From Lachnoclostridium sp. UBA1175 (GTDB lineage Bacteria > Bacillota > Clostridia > Lachnospirales > Lachnospiraceae), in the NCBI GenBank assembly GCA_002311665.1, contig DBYX01000015.1, positions 62,001 through 126,000 of the forward strand: a stretch of DNA of 64,000 nt, given 5' to 3'. A program made the translations under genes and the position numbers. A model generated the notes under the pieces. The model was not told the origin of the DNA. It saw only the letters and a list, made by a program, of their open reading frames with translations, and searched no databases. Positions 1 through 9,869 of the stretch are shown piece after piece; the stretch's first letter is position 1, and each line of letters starts with the position of its first letter.

Positions 1-978
1 AACATCGTAAAGATCAAGAAGGCAGCTGCGATCGCGCGTGCAGAGTCCGAGAGAGACATCAAGGTCGCTCAGGCAGCGGCGGACAAAGAGTCCAACGACG
101 CAGCGGTTCTCGCACAGACCGAGATCGCGAAGAAGCAGAACGAACTCGCCATCAAGAAATCCGAGCTGCAGCTCGATGCCGACACCAAGAAGGCTATGGC
201 CGACGCGGCATACGAGATCCAGAAGGAAGAGCAGCGTAAGACGATCGAGATCACAACGGCCAATGCAAACATTGCCCGTCAGGAGCGCGAGATCGAATTG
301 CAGGAGAAGGCCGTAGCCGTCAAGGAACGCGCCCTCGAAGCAGAGATCAAGAAGCAGGCGGAAGCCGACAAATATGCTGCACAGCAGAAGGCAGACGCCA
401 TCCTTTACCAGCGTCAGAAAGACGCCGAAGCCAAGCAGTTTGAGGCACAGCGTGAAGCTGAGGCCCGCAAGGCCCAGGCAGCAGCCGATCGTTTCGCGAA
501 GGAGCAGGAGGCTGAAGGTATCCGCGCCGTAGGTGAGGCAGAGGCTAAGGCCATCGAGGCCAAGGGTCTTGCCGAGGCTCAGGCGATGGAGAAGAAGGCT
601 GAGGCGTACGCGAAGTACAACAAGGCCGCAGTTGCCGAGATGATGATCCGGGTACTTCCCGAGATTGCCGCTCAGGTTGCTGCACCTCTTCAGCAGATTG
701 ACAAGATCACGATCATCGGCGGCGGCGAAGGCGGCGCAAACGGTGTTGATCAGGTGGCCGGCAATGTACCCGTAGTTATGGCCAAGGTATTTGAGTCCAT
801 GAAACAGGCGACCGGCATCGACCTTGCCAACATCATCAACGCGGAGTCCTACGACGCGAAGGTAAACCGCAACATCAACGTGACCGGCCTGGAGAACGCA
901 ACGACCATCGTTACGGACGGCAAGACCATCACGGGCGCTGCGGACGACAGCGAGCCGATCCTTCCGGCAACGGAGTGA
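1..978 (+). CDS. Flotillin / SPFH-family membrane scaffold protein (C-terminal part, 5' truncated by window)
   Basis: The reading frame is open from base 1, so the gene starts upstream; 325 residues are visible. The first two thirds are an Ala/Glu/Lys-rich coiled coil with the repeats typical of flotillins, such as EAKGLAEAQAMEKKAEAY near visible residue 180. A compact C-terminal segment follows, with IDKITIIGGGEGGANGVDQV and a tail of about 100 residues. Flotillins are membrane-anchored scaffolds that oligomerise through this coiled coil; the N-terminal anchor and SPFH domain lie outside the window. The gene runs convergently toward the next, minus-strand operon and ends in a clear terminator. 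The family call is firm; any specific role here is not shown. Confidence 0.85.
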   Translation, partial: NIVKIKKAAAIARAESERDIKVAQAAADKESNDAAVLAQTEIAKKQNELAIKKSELQLDADTKKAMADAAYEIQKEEQRKTIEITTANANIARQEREIELQEKAVAVKERALEAEIKKQAEADKYAAQQKADAILYQRQKDAEAKQFEAQREAEARKAQAAADRFAKEQEAEGIRAVGEAEAKAIEAKGLAEAQAMEKKAEAYAKYNKAAVAEMMIRVLPEIAAQVAAPLQQIDKITIIGGGEGGANGVDQVAGNVPVVMAKVFESMKQATGIDLANIINAESYDAKVNRNINVTGLENATTIVTDGKTITGAADDSEPILPATE

Positions 979-1002
979 TCGCACGATCAACCAAACATCA
1001 AA

Positions 1003-1030
1003 GGCAGGTCCCGAGGGGCCTGCCTTTTTT
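1003..1030 (+). terminator. Intrinsic terminator after flotillin gene
   Basis: A GC-rich hairpin (GGCAGG-t-CCC paired with GGGCCTGCC) is followed directly by six T residues, 25 bases after the flotillin stop. On the minus strand the same hairpin is followed by TTTGATGTTTG, so it may also stop transcripts from the convergent operon, less efficiently. Confidence 0.85.
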
Positions 1031-1060
1031 GTTGTACTGTATGCTTTTGTGACACGACAC

Positions 1061-4000
1061 TTACATCTCTTCGGTCGCCTTCTCCATTGTGCAAAGCCTC
1101 TCAATGGCTTCCTTCGCTTTGGTGACGATCTTTTCAACTTCTTCCACGGTCTTTTCGTAGAGCCTCACGATCGCATCCTCCAGCTTACCGACGATCACAA
1201 GGAATCCCTCCAAAACCATCTTCGCAAACTCAACCGGATCATTCAGCAACTCCAGGAGCCTCTCCTTAATCTTATCGAGAATTAAACTAGCCAGTTCCTC
1301 GATATCTTTCGGAGTGACCTCGAACTTAAACTTAGGAGTCCTGTACAGGAATTCGTTAATCCGGAACACTGCAAGCGCTTTGATCGACAGGCTCGTTTTC
1401 CCGATTTCAAACGATACGGAAGCGCTGGCTCCGAGTTTCAGCTCAAAATCACCGAAAACTTTCCCGGCCTTTGCCAGCGTCTCGAAGAAGAACGGGTTGA
1501 GCGCCAACTCCATATGCGCACTGAATCTTTCCTTTGCGATCAGCGTTGCCGCAACCTCCGCGCTTCCCAGTTTTCCCTTGATCCCGAAGTCTGCGGAAAA
1601 TCCGTACTGATTCACGATTGCCTTCCACTTGCTCTCGACACTGAGGAAGGAAATGTATGCATCAAGATACGCATAAGGCTCCTGATCGGTTTGAATGATC
1701 AACTCCGGTCCTTCCTCCGACGGGCCCGTGTGCGCCTCATTTACACCCGCAATGCACAGTATGCCGTTGCCAAGGTACACTTTGGACATCTTCGCGTGTA
1801 CCATGAACTTCTCTTTGGAAATCTCCACCTCCGCCTCAATGGAAAACTTATTCATTTTCAGCATTCCGTTGATATAGAAGCCCTGCTCATAATCAAACGC
1901 CCCGATCCTCGTACTTTCAGGCACTACATAGAACTGCGCCTCCTTGGAAACTTCCAGGTATTTTTCCAAGGTCTTGGGATCCTCCTTTTCCCGGATTTCG
2001 TAGTATCGCGGTCTGCCCTTGCGGAACACCGTAATAAACCAACTCTTGTCCCGTTCCCCGATGGAATAGAACACCTCCGAGTAATTGTTCGGAACCTGAA
2101 TCTTATGTTCCCCAAGGGTATTCGAGATCGCTTTCAGATCGGCATTGTTAAATTCCTCGGCCTTGCTGATCGGCAATTTAAAACTGCCGGTGCCGTAGAT
2201 GCCGAAGGTTTTAAGGACATCCCTGACATCGTTTATGCTCTCCGCCGCCAGGCGTTTGCTCTCGCAATCTTCCGGCAGGAACACATCAAACACATCCTCC
2301 AGCGTCAGCTGGCTCACCGAACCCGCGATCATACTCCGAGCCGGATTCCCCGAATCGAACAGAACGGCAATGGACGACTGGAAACTTGTTATACCGATTA
2401 TGCCGGTAAGTCCGAAGCTGGGCACCATTTCCCAACTGATGCCGAGCTGTACGGCAAGGTTGCCCAACTTGAAGCATCCGAAATCCACCGGCTGAGTCGA
2501 CACCATCGATCCCGATCCGAACGCACCGAGATTCGAAAAGGCGAGATCAAATTTGAATTTTTGATCATGCTTTTGAATCGGTACCACAATCTCTCCCTCG
2601 ATGAAGAATGCAAACTCAGGGCTCTCATAACGCGCACCGACTTTCCCTCTGATATCGTATCCGCAGATTTTCGAATCCAGCTCGGCATACAGTTTGTATT
2701 TATTCCCGGTTCCAAGATGCATGTACACCGCCATCGCCGCATTAATATCAAGCAGTTTGGCGAGCACCGCCTGCTCCTGATGTGTGGTGTCAATCTTCCA
2801 CGCAGCCATGAAAGTCAGGCCCTCTTCCAGTTTACCGGCTCCGGGGTTGTTCACTTCAAAGCCTTGTAACGCAGGCGCTTTAAACTCTTTTGCTCCCGGG
2901 AACTCATAATTATCCGTCTTGACCGTGGACGCGACAAGTGCCAACTGGTCAAGTTTGAATACTCTGTTGATAAATGACAGGTCCCACATATCGAACAGGT
3001 TCGAAAGCTTATCTCCGTCGATATTCACGCCGAAGATAAAGCCCTTGCTTCCGCCGTCATCCATGAGTTCAAATGTCATGAAGGCGCAATCATTGACCAA
3101 TGTAGCCAGTTTCAGGCCGTACTTGGACTGCTTTTTCTGGAACATGATCATCGAGTTCGTAAGAGTGATATCAAATTTCCCCGGCAGAATGTTTTCTTTT
3201 CCGAAGAATTCATCAAGAAGTTGTCTCAGCGAAAAATCCGGAAGGTACATCAACAGTCTGAGATCATTTCCGAAAGGCAACGCGCAAGTGGCCTTCAACC
3301 GGAAATCTCCCGGAAATGCAATCGTGCCCGAGAAATACCCTTTGTAATTACTGCCCGCGTTTTGCTCTTTGGAGAATTGATAGTGATAGTACAACAAAAT
3401 GTCCGAAAACGTCAGTTGCTTGCTTCCGACCGGAATGATCCATTCCTCACCGTCGGAAGCCATTCTCGCCATCACTTCTACATAATTCTTAGGACTGATC
3501 TCCGCCCTTATGTTATTGATATAAAGATCCGACGGCGGCTTGACTGCCGGCCAAAACTCTCCCAAATATTTCTCGAGCGAAATCTTGAAATCATCCTTCG
3601 TGTCGAGATAAAGCGTGAAATCGTCTTTCCACTCAGCGCACACGGCTATATCAAAGTCATGAATACTTACCACGCCTGTAACTCTTGCCCCGAAAACACC
3701 TGTTCCATCCGTATTCTCCCGACTCGGCGCATAGGTAAAAGTGCTTTTCAAGTCCGAGATCGTGTAATCATTCAAAATTGTCCACTCAACACCGTCAAGA
3801 GAGATTGTGAGCATCAGATCATCCAGTTCCGGTGCTCCGGACGCAACATTGAAATCTATACAGAATCGTTCCAGTTTAAGTTTATCCAGTTGTGCCGCCT
3901 TAATCGCCTTCGGCAGATAATCGTGCAGATTCGCCCCTCCAAAGAAGGTTGTAAGAGACTCCAGTTTTCCGACGGTAATATCCGTATCAACACAAACCTC

Positions 4001-4831
4001 AAAAGCTGCATATCCCGGGACATAATTCACCCTGCAATCCAGATTGTACTCGGTTTTTCCAATCGAAAAATGCATTTCCCCGATGAAGGCATCCTTGCAG
4101 CAATAAGTTGGGTTTTTTTCAACAAATGCTGCGCTAGGCGGGCTGAACAATATCATCCCCAGATTTTGGAAACGGGCATATTCACCGACCTGAAATTCGT
4201 TGAGCTCCTTCAAATCAGCTTTGAAGACAAATCCCGGAAGAGGATTCTCCGGCGTGTCATCATCAAACGGAAAGCCGCCCCATTCCAACGGATCCAGCGT
4301 CTTATCATCATCCAGCGTGATATGACCGTACAACCGAGGGTGAATCTGAAACATATCCTCGAGAAGAGTCATCAACGGCGAGGATGAGACAATTCCCGAA
4401 AAATTATATCCCTCATACAAAGGTATCCCGTCATAATCTTTCAGTGCCATGTCAGCCAGCAACAAACTGCACTTTGAGTACTTTATGTCCGCAAAGGCAT
4501 TGCTCTTTCCGCCAAGAATAGCCGAAAAGCTCTGCTCAAATGTCCATGATTGCGGATCAAGGAACAACTCCAGAACGACAATTACGCTCCCCTCCGGGTT
4601 CAGGGAGAATGTTGCGGTACATTCGCAATCATCAATGCTAAGCAAATTGATCTTTCCGCTGATGATCACCTTGTCCGACTGCACATCCTTAGTCGCATAA
4701 GAGATGACAAGCGTTTCGTCAGGGAAGTAATTATGTAACCATTGATTCACTTCCTCGGTCAACACATTCCGGCCCAGTGTAAAGCTTCCCTGATCAACCA
4801 CCAATTTATCAGTAAGTTCTTTCCAATTCAT
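1061..4831 (-). CDS. Very large uncharacterised protein (1256 aa), last gene of unknown operon
   Basis: I do not recognise this protein. It has no signal peptide or obvious membrane segment, so it is probably cytoplasmic or non-classically released. The sequence is mainly alternating hydrophobic/polar beta-strand pattern with short Gly/Asp turns for about 1170 residues. It ends in a strongly amphipathic alpha-helical tail of about 85 residues rich in Glu, Lys and Leu. The start is well placed, with GGGGAGGG seven bases upstream and the preceding gene ending 14 bases before it. It is the distal gene of the minus-strand operon that starts at 12473. The beta-rich body plus amphipathic helix would suit a large lipid-transfer or surface-binding protein, but this is inference. 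The DNA is visibly more AT-rich than the biosynthetic genes further right. Confidence 0.6.
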   Translation of the reverse strand: MNWKELTDKLVVDQGSFTLGRNVLTEEVNQWLHNYFPDETLVISYATKDVQSDKVIISGKINLLSIDDCECTATFSLNPEGSVIVVLELFLDPQSWTFEQSFSAILGGKSNAFADIKYSKCSLLLADMALKDYDGIPLYEGYNFSGIVSSSPLMTLLEDMFQIHPRLYGHITLDDDKTLDPLEWGGFPFDDDTPENPLPGFVFKADLKELNEFQVGEYARFQNLGMILFSPPSAAFVEKNPTYCCKDAFIGEMHFSIGKTEYNLDCRVNYVPGYAAFEVCVDTDITVGKLESLTTFFGGANLHDYLPKAIKAAQLDKLKLERFCIDFNVASGAPELDDLMLTISLDGVEWTILNDYTISDLKSTFTYAPSRENTDGTGVFGARVTGVVSIHDFDIAVCAEWKDDFTLYLDTKDDFKISLEKYLGEFWPAVKPPSDLYINNIRAEISPKNYVEVMARMASDGEEWIIPVGSKQLTFSDILLYYHYQFSKEQNAGSNYKGYFSGTIAFPGDFRLKATCALPFGNDLRLLMYLPDFSLRQLLDEFFGKENILPGKFDITLTNSMIMFQKKQSKYGLKLATLVNDCAFMTFELMDDGGSKGFIFGVNIDGDKLSNLFDMWDLSFINRVFKLDQLALVASTVKTDNYEFPGAKEFKAPALQGFEVNNPGAGKLEEGLTFMAAWKIDTTHQEQAVLAKLLDINAAMAVYMHLGTGNKYKLYAELDSKICGYDIRGKVGARYESPEFAFFIEGEIVVPIQKHDQKFKFDLAFSNLGAFGSGSMVSTQPVDFGCFKLGNLAVQLGISWEMVPSFGLTGIIGITSFQSSIAVLFDSGNPARSMIAGSVSQLTLEDVFDVFLPEDCESKRLAAESINDVRDVLKTFGIYGTGSFKLPISKAEEFNNADLKAISNTLGEHKIQVPNNYSEVFYSIGERDKSWFITVFRKGRPRYYEIREKEDPKTLEKYLEVSKEAQFYVVPESTRIGAFDYEQGFYINGMLKMNKFSIEAEVEISKEKFMVHAKMSKVYLGNGILCIAGVNEAHTGPSEEGPELIIQTDQEPYAYLDAYISFLSVESKWKAIVNQYGFSADFGIKGKLGSAEVAATLIAKERFSAHMELALNPFFFETLAKAGKVFGDFELKLGASASVSFEIGKTSLSIKALAVFRINEFLYRTPKFKFEVTPKDIEELASLILDKIKERLLELLNDPVEFAKMVLEGFLVIVGKLEDAIVRLYEKTVEEVEKIVTKAKEAIERLCTMEKATEEM

Positions 4832-4845
4832 TGTCCGCCCTCCCC

Positions 4846-5988
4846 TTATTTTTCGGTTTTCTCTTCGTAATACCGCCTAACCTCCGGTGTCATTGCGCTC
4901 CCATATAGTTCCAATTCATAAAGATCTTTCGGTACGCCCAAAGCTTCATAAAAAATGTCTAATGTTATATCTTGCCACGGCTCAGTAACAATTAGAGAGT
5001 CCTTTTCGGGATTGCGGAAACACAACTCCAAATCTTTACGTGCGACTTGTGTCATAGGCTCCAACATTTCATCCCCCGGCCGACTTCCGTCACTCCTTAG
5101 CGCGATCACATTACTGGCAATATATGATTTCTTCAGTTTCATCCCTGCAGCACTTACCACACGAAAGTTTGCACGAGGGAAAATCCCCCGACTTAGATAT
5201 ACTGATTCTTGCCATCCCTTGTATATTCTGCAGGCATGTTCAAGACATATATCAACATACAACCCGGATTCACTAAAATAGTGGTTTTCTATCTCGGCAA
5301 AACTTTCGCTTTCAGTTAACCTTTTTTCTGCGTCTTCTCTTTCACTCACTCCGTCAATATTTGATAACACCATTTTACGTATTGCTCTGGCTTCTTTTTT
5401 TTCTTTTCCTAATTCAACCGCTATCATAGCGTTTATAAGTTTAGGTACTCGATATATAGCGGTTTCTATCCTGTTGTAAACGCAGGTCCCGCACAAAAAA
5501 ATCCAATCATTCAATTGTCTATTGTCATGATATGCCGAATACTCTTTCAACAAATGTTCTATTGTTTCATACAATCTCTTATATTGTGATGCACTGTAAA
5601 AACCCGTTTGGGTAACACCATGTACTAAATCGTACTTCCGCATCATCGGAACAAAATAAAACTCCGGCGCCAAAAAAATCTTGAGCACATCCTTTTCGGC
5701 ATCAGGATCCATACGAGTTTCATGATTCTGATCTTCAACGATGCTTTTCTCAATAGCAATCCATAATCGTATGAGTCGCGTACGAATATCATCGTCTTCG
5801 GCATTAGGGAATTGCCCTCTGATGTAGTCTAAAATTGTCCTGTCTATATCTTTATCTGCGCTCGCTGTTCCAGTAGGCCAACCGCTCACCGTCTCTGCTC
5901 CCACATATAGGTTCGTGGCACGGTCCTTTATAAAAACCATTGAGGTTGTTGGGATTTTGAACAGATACGCTCGATAGTTCGTGTACAT
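4846..5988 (-). CDS. Nitrilase-superfamily-like hydrolase, paralogue 1 (380 aa)
   Basis: Residues line up with the Glu-Lys-Cys triad of carbon-nitrogen hydrolases: Glu109 in IFLAPEFYF, Lys205 in RKMVLSNID and Cys248 in VDICLEHA. These come in the usual order, and the Cys motif has the family shape (hydrophobic strand, I-C-x-E-H). If active, it would hydrolyse or transfer a C-N bonded acyl group through a Cys thioester; the substrate is unknown. The start at MYTNYRAY was chosen because it matches the paralogue's MSQYTDYRTY and has GGGAGAAGG just upstream; an ATG 12 codons earlier lacks such a site. The base composition is markedly AT-rich. It lies 14 bases before the 1256-residue protein gene. 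Overall similarity to classical nitrilases is low, so the call rests on motifs. Confidence 0.5.
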   Translation of the reverse strand: MYTNYRAYLFKIPTTSMVFIKDRATNLYVGAETVSGWPTGTASADKDIDRTILDYIRGQFPNAEDDDIRTRLIRLWIAIEKSIVEDQNHETRMDPDAEKDVLKIFLAPEFYFVPMMRKYDLVHGVTQTGFYSASQYKRLYETIEHLLKEYSAYHDNRQLNDWIFLCGTCVYNRIETAIYRVPKLINAMIAVELGKEKKEARAIRKMVLSNIDGVSEREDAEKRLTESESFAEIENHYFSESGLYVDICLEHACRIYKGWQESVYLSRGIFPRANFRVVSAAGMKLKKSYIASNVIALRSDGSRPGDEMLEPMTQVARKDLELCFRNPEKDSLIVTEPWQDITLDIFYEALGVPKDLYELELYGSAMTPEVRRYYEEKTEK

Positions 5989-6066
5989 CCACCTTCTCCC
6001 TTCTTCTCTCGTACTCGTCGACAACTCTGCTAAATAAGTCGTTCCAAAAGATCTTCGTCTGTTTTT

Positions 6067-7176
6067 TTACACTGTATATACAGTAGGGGGATATAATTCT
6101 TGACAGACTTGCAAAACTCCTGTCGTATTTGATATTCCCATCACGTTAAACGACTCACATTCCGGGTAATACTGTTTTATGTATTCTTTCCCTTTATCCA
6201 AATCTTCCCAAGGGGCAGATACTTTACACACCTCTTTCGTCAGCTTGATTTCCTTATCATCACCAATCATCGACTTATAAAAGCCGTAAACCATGGAATC
6301 CTTTTTTATCCATCGTTTCCCTTCACACATAATCGCCGTTGCGCCATATGGTATATTGTCCTGGACAAGTTTCATCCCCGCCGCACTGATAACCTGAAGC
6401 TCTACATCGTAACCTGTTCCCTTCTTGGTTAGCAATCCAAAACCGTGTTCCAGACAGATTTCCACAAACACATTTAGCTCTCGAAAATAATGATCCTCTA
6501 AAAACATATGGTTTATGCTTTGATATAACCCGGGTACAGGTCCTCCAATAAGATTATACTTGGGCTCGATCATATCGCATTTCGCTACTGCCATTTTCAG
6601 AATTTGACGTGATTGTACAACCCCGTCTTTATCAATCGTATAGGTAAGCAATGCGTTCAAGATATAAGACGCCGCACTTGCGGGTCCATTTTTAAAAACA
6701 CAAGTCCCGCATATAAACAACCAGTTTTTTAAAGGCGTCCTGCCTTCACCCCATGTCGAATACCGCTCAAAATAATCTTTCAAAACGATCATGAGTTTTT
6801 CTGCGTCTTTCTCCTCATAACTCCCCCCCAATATTTCTGAAACCATAGCCGGACGGAAATAGAACTCCGGCGCAACAAAAACTCGAAGTATTTGATCGCT
6901 GTCAGTACCCGCATTCTTTCTTACATATTCATTCTCGTACTTAACAGTTCCCTCAATGGCATTCAGCAAGCGGAACAATCTTATCTTCATATCATCTTGG
7001 GTTAACATGGTATTGACATAATTCACCAGTGATTCCGGCAAATCCCCTGTTCCCAATCCGCTTGGCCATCCTGTAAACTCAGCTTCGAATTTTTTCCCTT
7101 TTTTTGGTGTTACCCGGACATAACTATCCGTCGGACAGCAGAATGCATAAGTTCGATAATCCGTGTATTGTGACAT
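6067..7176 (-). CDS. Nitrilase-superfamily-like hydrolase, paralogue 2 (369 aa)
   Basis: This is a paralogue of the next gene downstream, sharing its whole layout. N-terminal YTDYRTYAF and GWPSG are followed by Glu104 in VFVAPEFYF, NWLFICGTCV, Lys194 in ILKMAVAKCD and Cys241 in VEICLEHG. Late in both proteins VISAAGMKL / VVSAAGMKL resembles the strand after the catalytic Cys in C-N hydrolases. The start at 7176 has GGGAGAGGG immediately upstream and fits the paralogue; a longer frame to 7275 would overlap the previous gene and reads as Arg/Ser-rich shadow. Tandem duplication with conserved triad candidates suggests two related enzymatic steps or substrates. The function is inferred from motifs only. 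Confidence 0.5.
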   Translation of the reverse strand: MSQYTDYRTYAFCCPTDSYVRVTPKKGKKFEAEFTGWPSGLGTGDLPESLVNYVNTMLTQDDMKIRLFRLLNAIEGTVKYENEYVRKNAGTDSDQILRVFVAPEFYFRPAMVSEILGGSYEEKDAEKLMIVLKDYFERYSTWGEGRTPLKNWLFICGTCVFKNGPASAASYILNALLTYTIDKDGVVQSRQILKMAVAKCDMIEPKYNLIGGPVPGLYQSINHMFLEDHYFRELNVFVEICLEHGFGLLTKKGTGYDVELQVISAAGMKLVQDNIPYGATAIMCEGKRWIKKDSMVYGFYKSMIGDDKEIKLTKEVCKVSAPWEDLDKGKEYIKQYYPECESFNVMGISNTTGVLQVCQELYPPTVYTV

Positions 7177-7189
7177 CGCCCTCTCCCTT

Positions 7190-8848
7190 CTAGAACTTCG
7201 TCTGCTCCAAAAACTCGCGGATCTTCTGGGTGGCACTGTCGCCCAGATCAGCCTTGCCGTCGGCGATTTTCTCATTGATCTTATCCACGATCGTCGACAG
7301 CACGCCCGGCGTGTTGATTATGCCTTCGATCAGGTTCTTCAGTTCCGCCTCGACCCTCAGCTCGATCCTGAGCGTACCCGGCACAAACTCAATCTCTGAG
7401 GTGACGACTGTCACCGTGAGATCCTCCACCTTGTTGCCGGAGATGTTGCAGGCAAGATTGAACGGACTCTCTTTAAGATGAGCCGTGAACTCGCCGTCTA
7501 TCTGCTCCCCGTTCAACGACAGCTCAAGTCCGCCCTCCACGGTCACATTCAGGAGCGCCTTCATCGTCGCCATATCCCGCTCGCCGGCTTCCCCGAGAAC
7601 GAAATCGATATTGTCCATCTTCACGTCCAGGTTAGACAGATCGTTCATCATAACGTCCTTAAGGACAAAGCGATCGACTGAAAAACCGTCGGTCGGTGTG
7701 GCCGGGGAAAGATCGATCGTTCCCAGCGCCATCCGGTCGAGATTCGGGTTGTCCCAGTCATGGATCAGCTTCCTGAGATAAAACTTGCTTCCCTCGGTGC
7801 ACAGTGAATAGCGGATCCGGTCAAAGAAGTACTGGTCTACCTCATTTCTCTCCTGATGAGTCTTCGTCGTCGGCAATGCTCCATTCACACTGCCAAGCAC
7901 TTTGTCGAACGAGGCGAGAATGTACTGCGACAGGCTGTCGGACATTTTTGTGCGAATATCCGTCTGGTTTATGGTATCGTTGACACAACCGATGACCCCG
8001 CTCGTGACGTCGTACAGCCGCATCTGGTCCTCCATAAACCCCAGCAAAGTATCATCGTAATCTTTGAAGTCGGAGGTCTGCGACAGGATCTCGAAGATCG
8101 CTCCTTCGGCAAACGTTCTCTCCGCGATCCGCATCTCGTGCATGCTTGCGTTAAGCTTTCTCGCATCCCCGTCTTTTCCCACCGTAAAATCGGTCCGAAC
8201 GTTGAGCACGATCGGGGTGACGGCGTCCTCCTTGAGGGTGATCTTCATCTTTCCGTTCAGGACCAGATCACACTCCGGCCACCCGTTCGGGAGATATTTT
8301 TCCACGTGAATATCCTTTGCGAGTACGTACTCCCTTTTCTCCGCTTCCTTTGTCAGATACGCGCACAACACCTGCTCGAGACGGTAGTCCAGCGTGATCT
8401 CCAAAGGCTCCAGCGAGTGTTTCTCAAGCGGATATGCGGGGCCGCTCACCGGGTATTTCAAAATATATTTCGTGTCCGTGCCGACCACGTCCGCCAGATC
8501 GCCCATTAGAAGGTTTTCAATCCCTTTGACGACGATGTTCGATGCGGTAAATTTGATCTTTTCCACCTCGCCGTTCCCCAACTGCTTCGGCATAACCACG
8601 GTCTCGTCAAAAAACTGTTTATTCACATCGGGATCATCATTTTCCGTCGCCATATCGACAATATCCCGGTATGTCTGGATCATCTGCTCCGTCATTTCCT
8701 CGCAAACGGAATCGGCCTGGATCTCCAAAGGCTCTTCCTGCCGAATGGGAATGTACGGTGACAGCGCCTTAGGAAGCCAGATGGAGCTTTGTTCATTGCT
8801 TGTCTGCCTCGTCAGGTAATCATATAAAAATGTAGTAAGTTTACCCAT
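7190..8848 (-). CDS. Uncharacterised protein, possibly lipid-binding fold (552 aa)
   Basis: No family was recognised with certainty. The chain has no signal peptide or membrane span. Several segments read as amphipathic strands with the pattern seen in tubular lipid-binding (TULIP/BPI-like) proteins, for example FTASNIVVKGIENLLMGDL near residue 120 and an amphipathic C-terminal helix region ending QKIREFLEQTKF. The start has GAGGGA seven bases upstream. The stop is 13 bases before the nitrilase-like paralogue 2 start, so the genes are surely co-transcribed. The TULIP suggestion is an inference from strand pattern alone; structure prediction would decide it. Confidence 0.55.
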   Translation of the reverse strand: MGKLTTFLYDYLTRQTSNEQSSIWLPKALSPYIPIRQEEPLEIQADSVCEEMTEQMIQTYRDIVDMATENDDPDVNKQFFDETVVMPKQLGNGEVEKIKFTASNIVVKGIENLLMGDLADVVGTDTKYILKYPVSGPAYPLEKHSLEPLEITLDYRLEQVLCAYLTKEAEKREYVLAKDIHVEKYLPNGWPECDLVLNGKMKITLKEDAVTPIVLNVRTDFTVGKDGDARKLNASMHEMRIAERTFAEGAIFEILSQTSDFKDYDDTLLGFMEDQMRLYDVTSGVIGCVNDTINQTDIRTKMSDSLSQYILASFDKVLGSVNGALPTTKTHQERNEVDQYFFDRIRYSLCTEGSKFYLRKLIHDWDNPNLDRMALGTIDLSPATPTDGFSVDRFVLKDVMMNDLSNLDVKMDNIDFVLGEAGERDMATMKALLNVTVEGGLELSLNGEQIDGEFTAHLKESPFNLACNISGNKVEDLTVTVVTSEIEFVPGTLRIELRVEAELKNLIEGIINTPGVLSTIVDKINEKIADGKADLGDSATQKIREFLEQTKF

Positions 8849-8858
8849 TGGGTCCCTC

Positions 8859-9869
8859 CTATACTTTGTCAGCTATTTCCTTCAGTAACTCACGAAGATA
8901 CCCGGTATAGCGGTTCTCAGCGAAAAATGAAAGGTACTCCAGCGCAGTATCAACATACGCCCTCGCGTATCCGTACGCCTTACCGACACCGTTCGCCAGA
9001 ACGTAGCCTGCAACCTCGCCGGTGTACTCCGTCTCGCCTCGCATATATCTCGTGAGACACGACTCCCGGGCGCTGTTCATCGCCAAAATGATCGGCAGCG
9101 ACAGTGTCCGGTTTCTCAGGTCGGCTTTGCCGTCCTTGCCCGACTCCTCCGTTGTCCGGATGCAGTCGATCACGTCGTCCATGATCTGAAAAGCCATTCC
9201 GGCCTTCCTGCCCACGGCTCCCGCGCGTCTTGCATCGGTTCTTCTTCCGCCTCCGAGGATCACTCCGGCTTCACACGCCAGGCCCATCAGCGTCGCCGTC
9301 TTCCGCTCGATCGTCTTCAGATATCTCTGTATCATTTTTTCGCAGCATTCCGTCCTGGGGGCGAGAAGTTCATCCATCTCGCCGCGCGAGACGTCAAATG
9401 CCACGTCGAGAACCATCCGCACAAGCTCCATGTCCTCCGGCACACGGATCACGTCGATGAAACCGTTGACCGCCTGGAGAAACTGCATATCCCCAAGCAC
9501 GATCGCGCTTCCGACTCCCCGATCGCTGTGCACGGCCGGAAGACTTCTGCGGCGGTCGGAACCGTCGATGATGTCGTCGTGGATCAGGCTCGCAACGTGC
9601 AGCATCTCCAGGGATGCTGCCGCCTTGTAGCATTTTTCGGGAAGCTCGCCCTCGCTGCCGCAGACCATTCGGGAGAACATAAGGTTCAGGATGGGGCGCA
9701 GTTTCTTGCCGCGCCGGTACATCTCGTGCTCATTGTCCGTCAGATACTCTTCCTGCTTGGACAGCTGCTGCTTCAGTTGCTGCTCGAACAACACCAGGTC
9801 GTCGCGCATAACTTCGGAAGCGATCGTCTGCAGGACTTTCTTTTCTTTTTTAGATGTGGATAGCCTCAT
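8859..9869 (-). CDS. Polyprenyl diphosphate synthase family protein (336 aa)
   Basis: This is a class I trans-prenyltransferase. The substrate-binding KKLRP sits at residues 55-59, the first aspartate-rich motif DDIID at 98-102 followed by DRRRSLP, and the second motif DDVID at 231-235 followed by GKDGKADLRNRTLSLP. All metal-binding Asp residues are present, so it should condense isopentenyl diphosphate with an allylic diphosphate; the chain length cannot be read from sequence by eye. Its start lies 20 bases inside the end of the preceding gene, which indicates translational coupling. A prenyl synthase between uncharacterised proteins, and not beside quinone or undecaprenol genes, suggests a dedicated isoprenoid product for this operon. 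Confidence 0.88.
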   Translation of the reverse strand: MRLSTSKKEKKVLQTIASEVMRDDLVLFEQQLKQQLSKQEEYLTDNEHEMYRRGKKLRPILNLMFSRMVCGSEGELPEKCYKAAASLEMLHVASLIHDDIIDGSDRRRSLPAVHSDRGVGSAIVLGDMQFLQAVNGFIDVIRVPEDMELVRMVLDVAFDVSRGEMDELLAPRTECCEKMIQRYLKTIERKTATLMGLACEAGVILGGGRRTDARRAGAVGRKAGMAFQIMDDVIDCIRTTEESGKDGKADLRNRTLSLPIILAMNSARESCLTRYMRGETEYTGEVAGYVLANGVGKAYGYARAYVDTALEYLSFFAENRYTGYLRELLKEIADKV

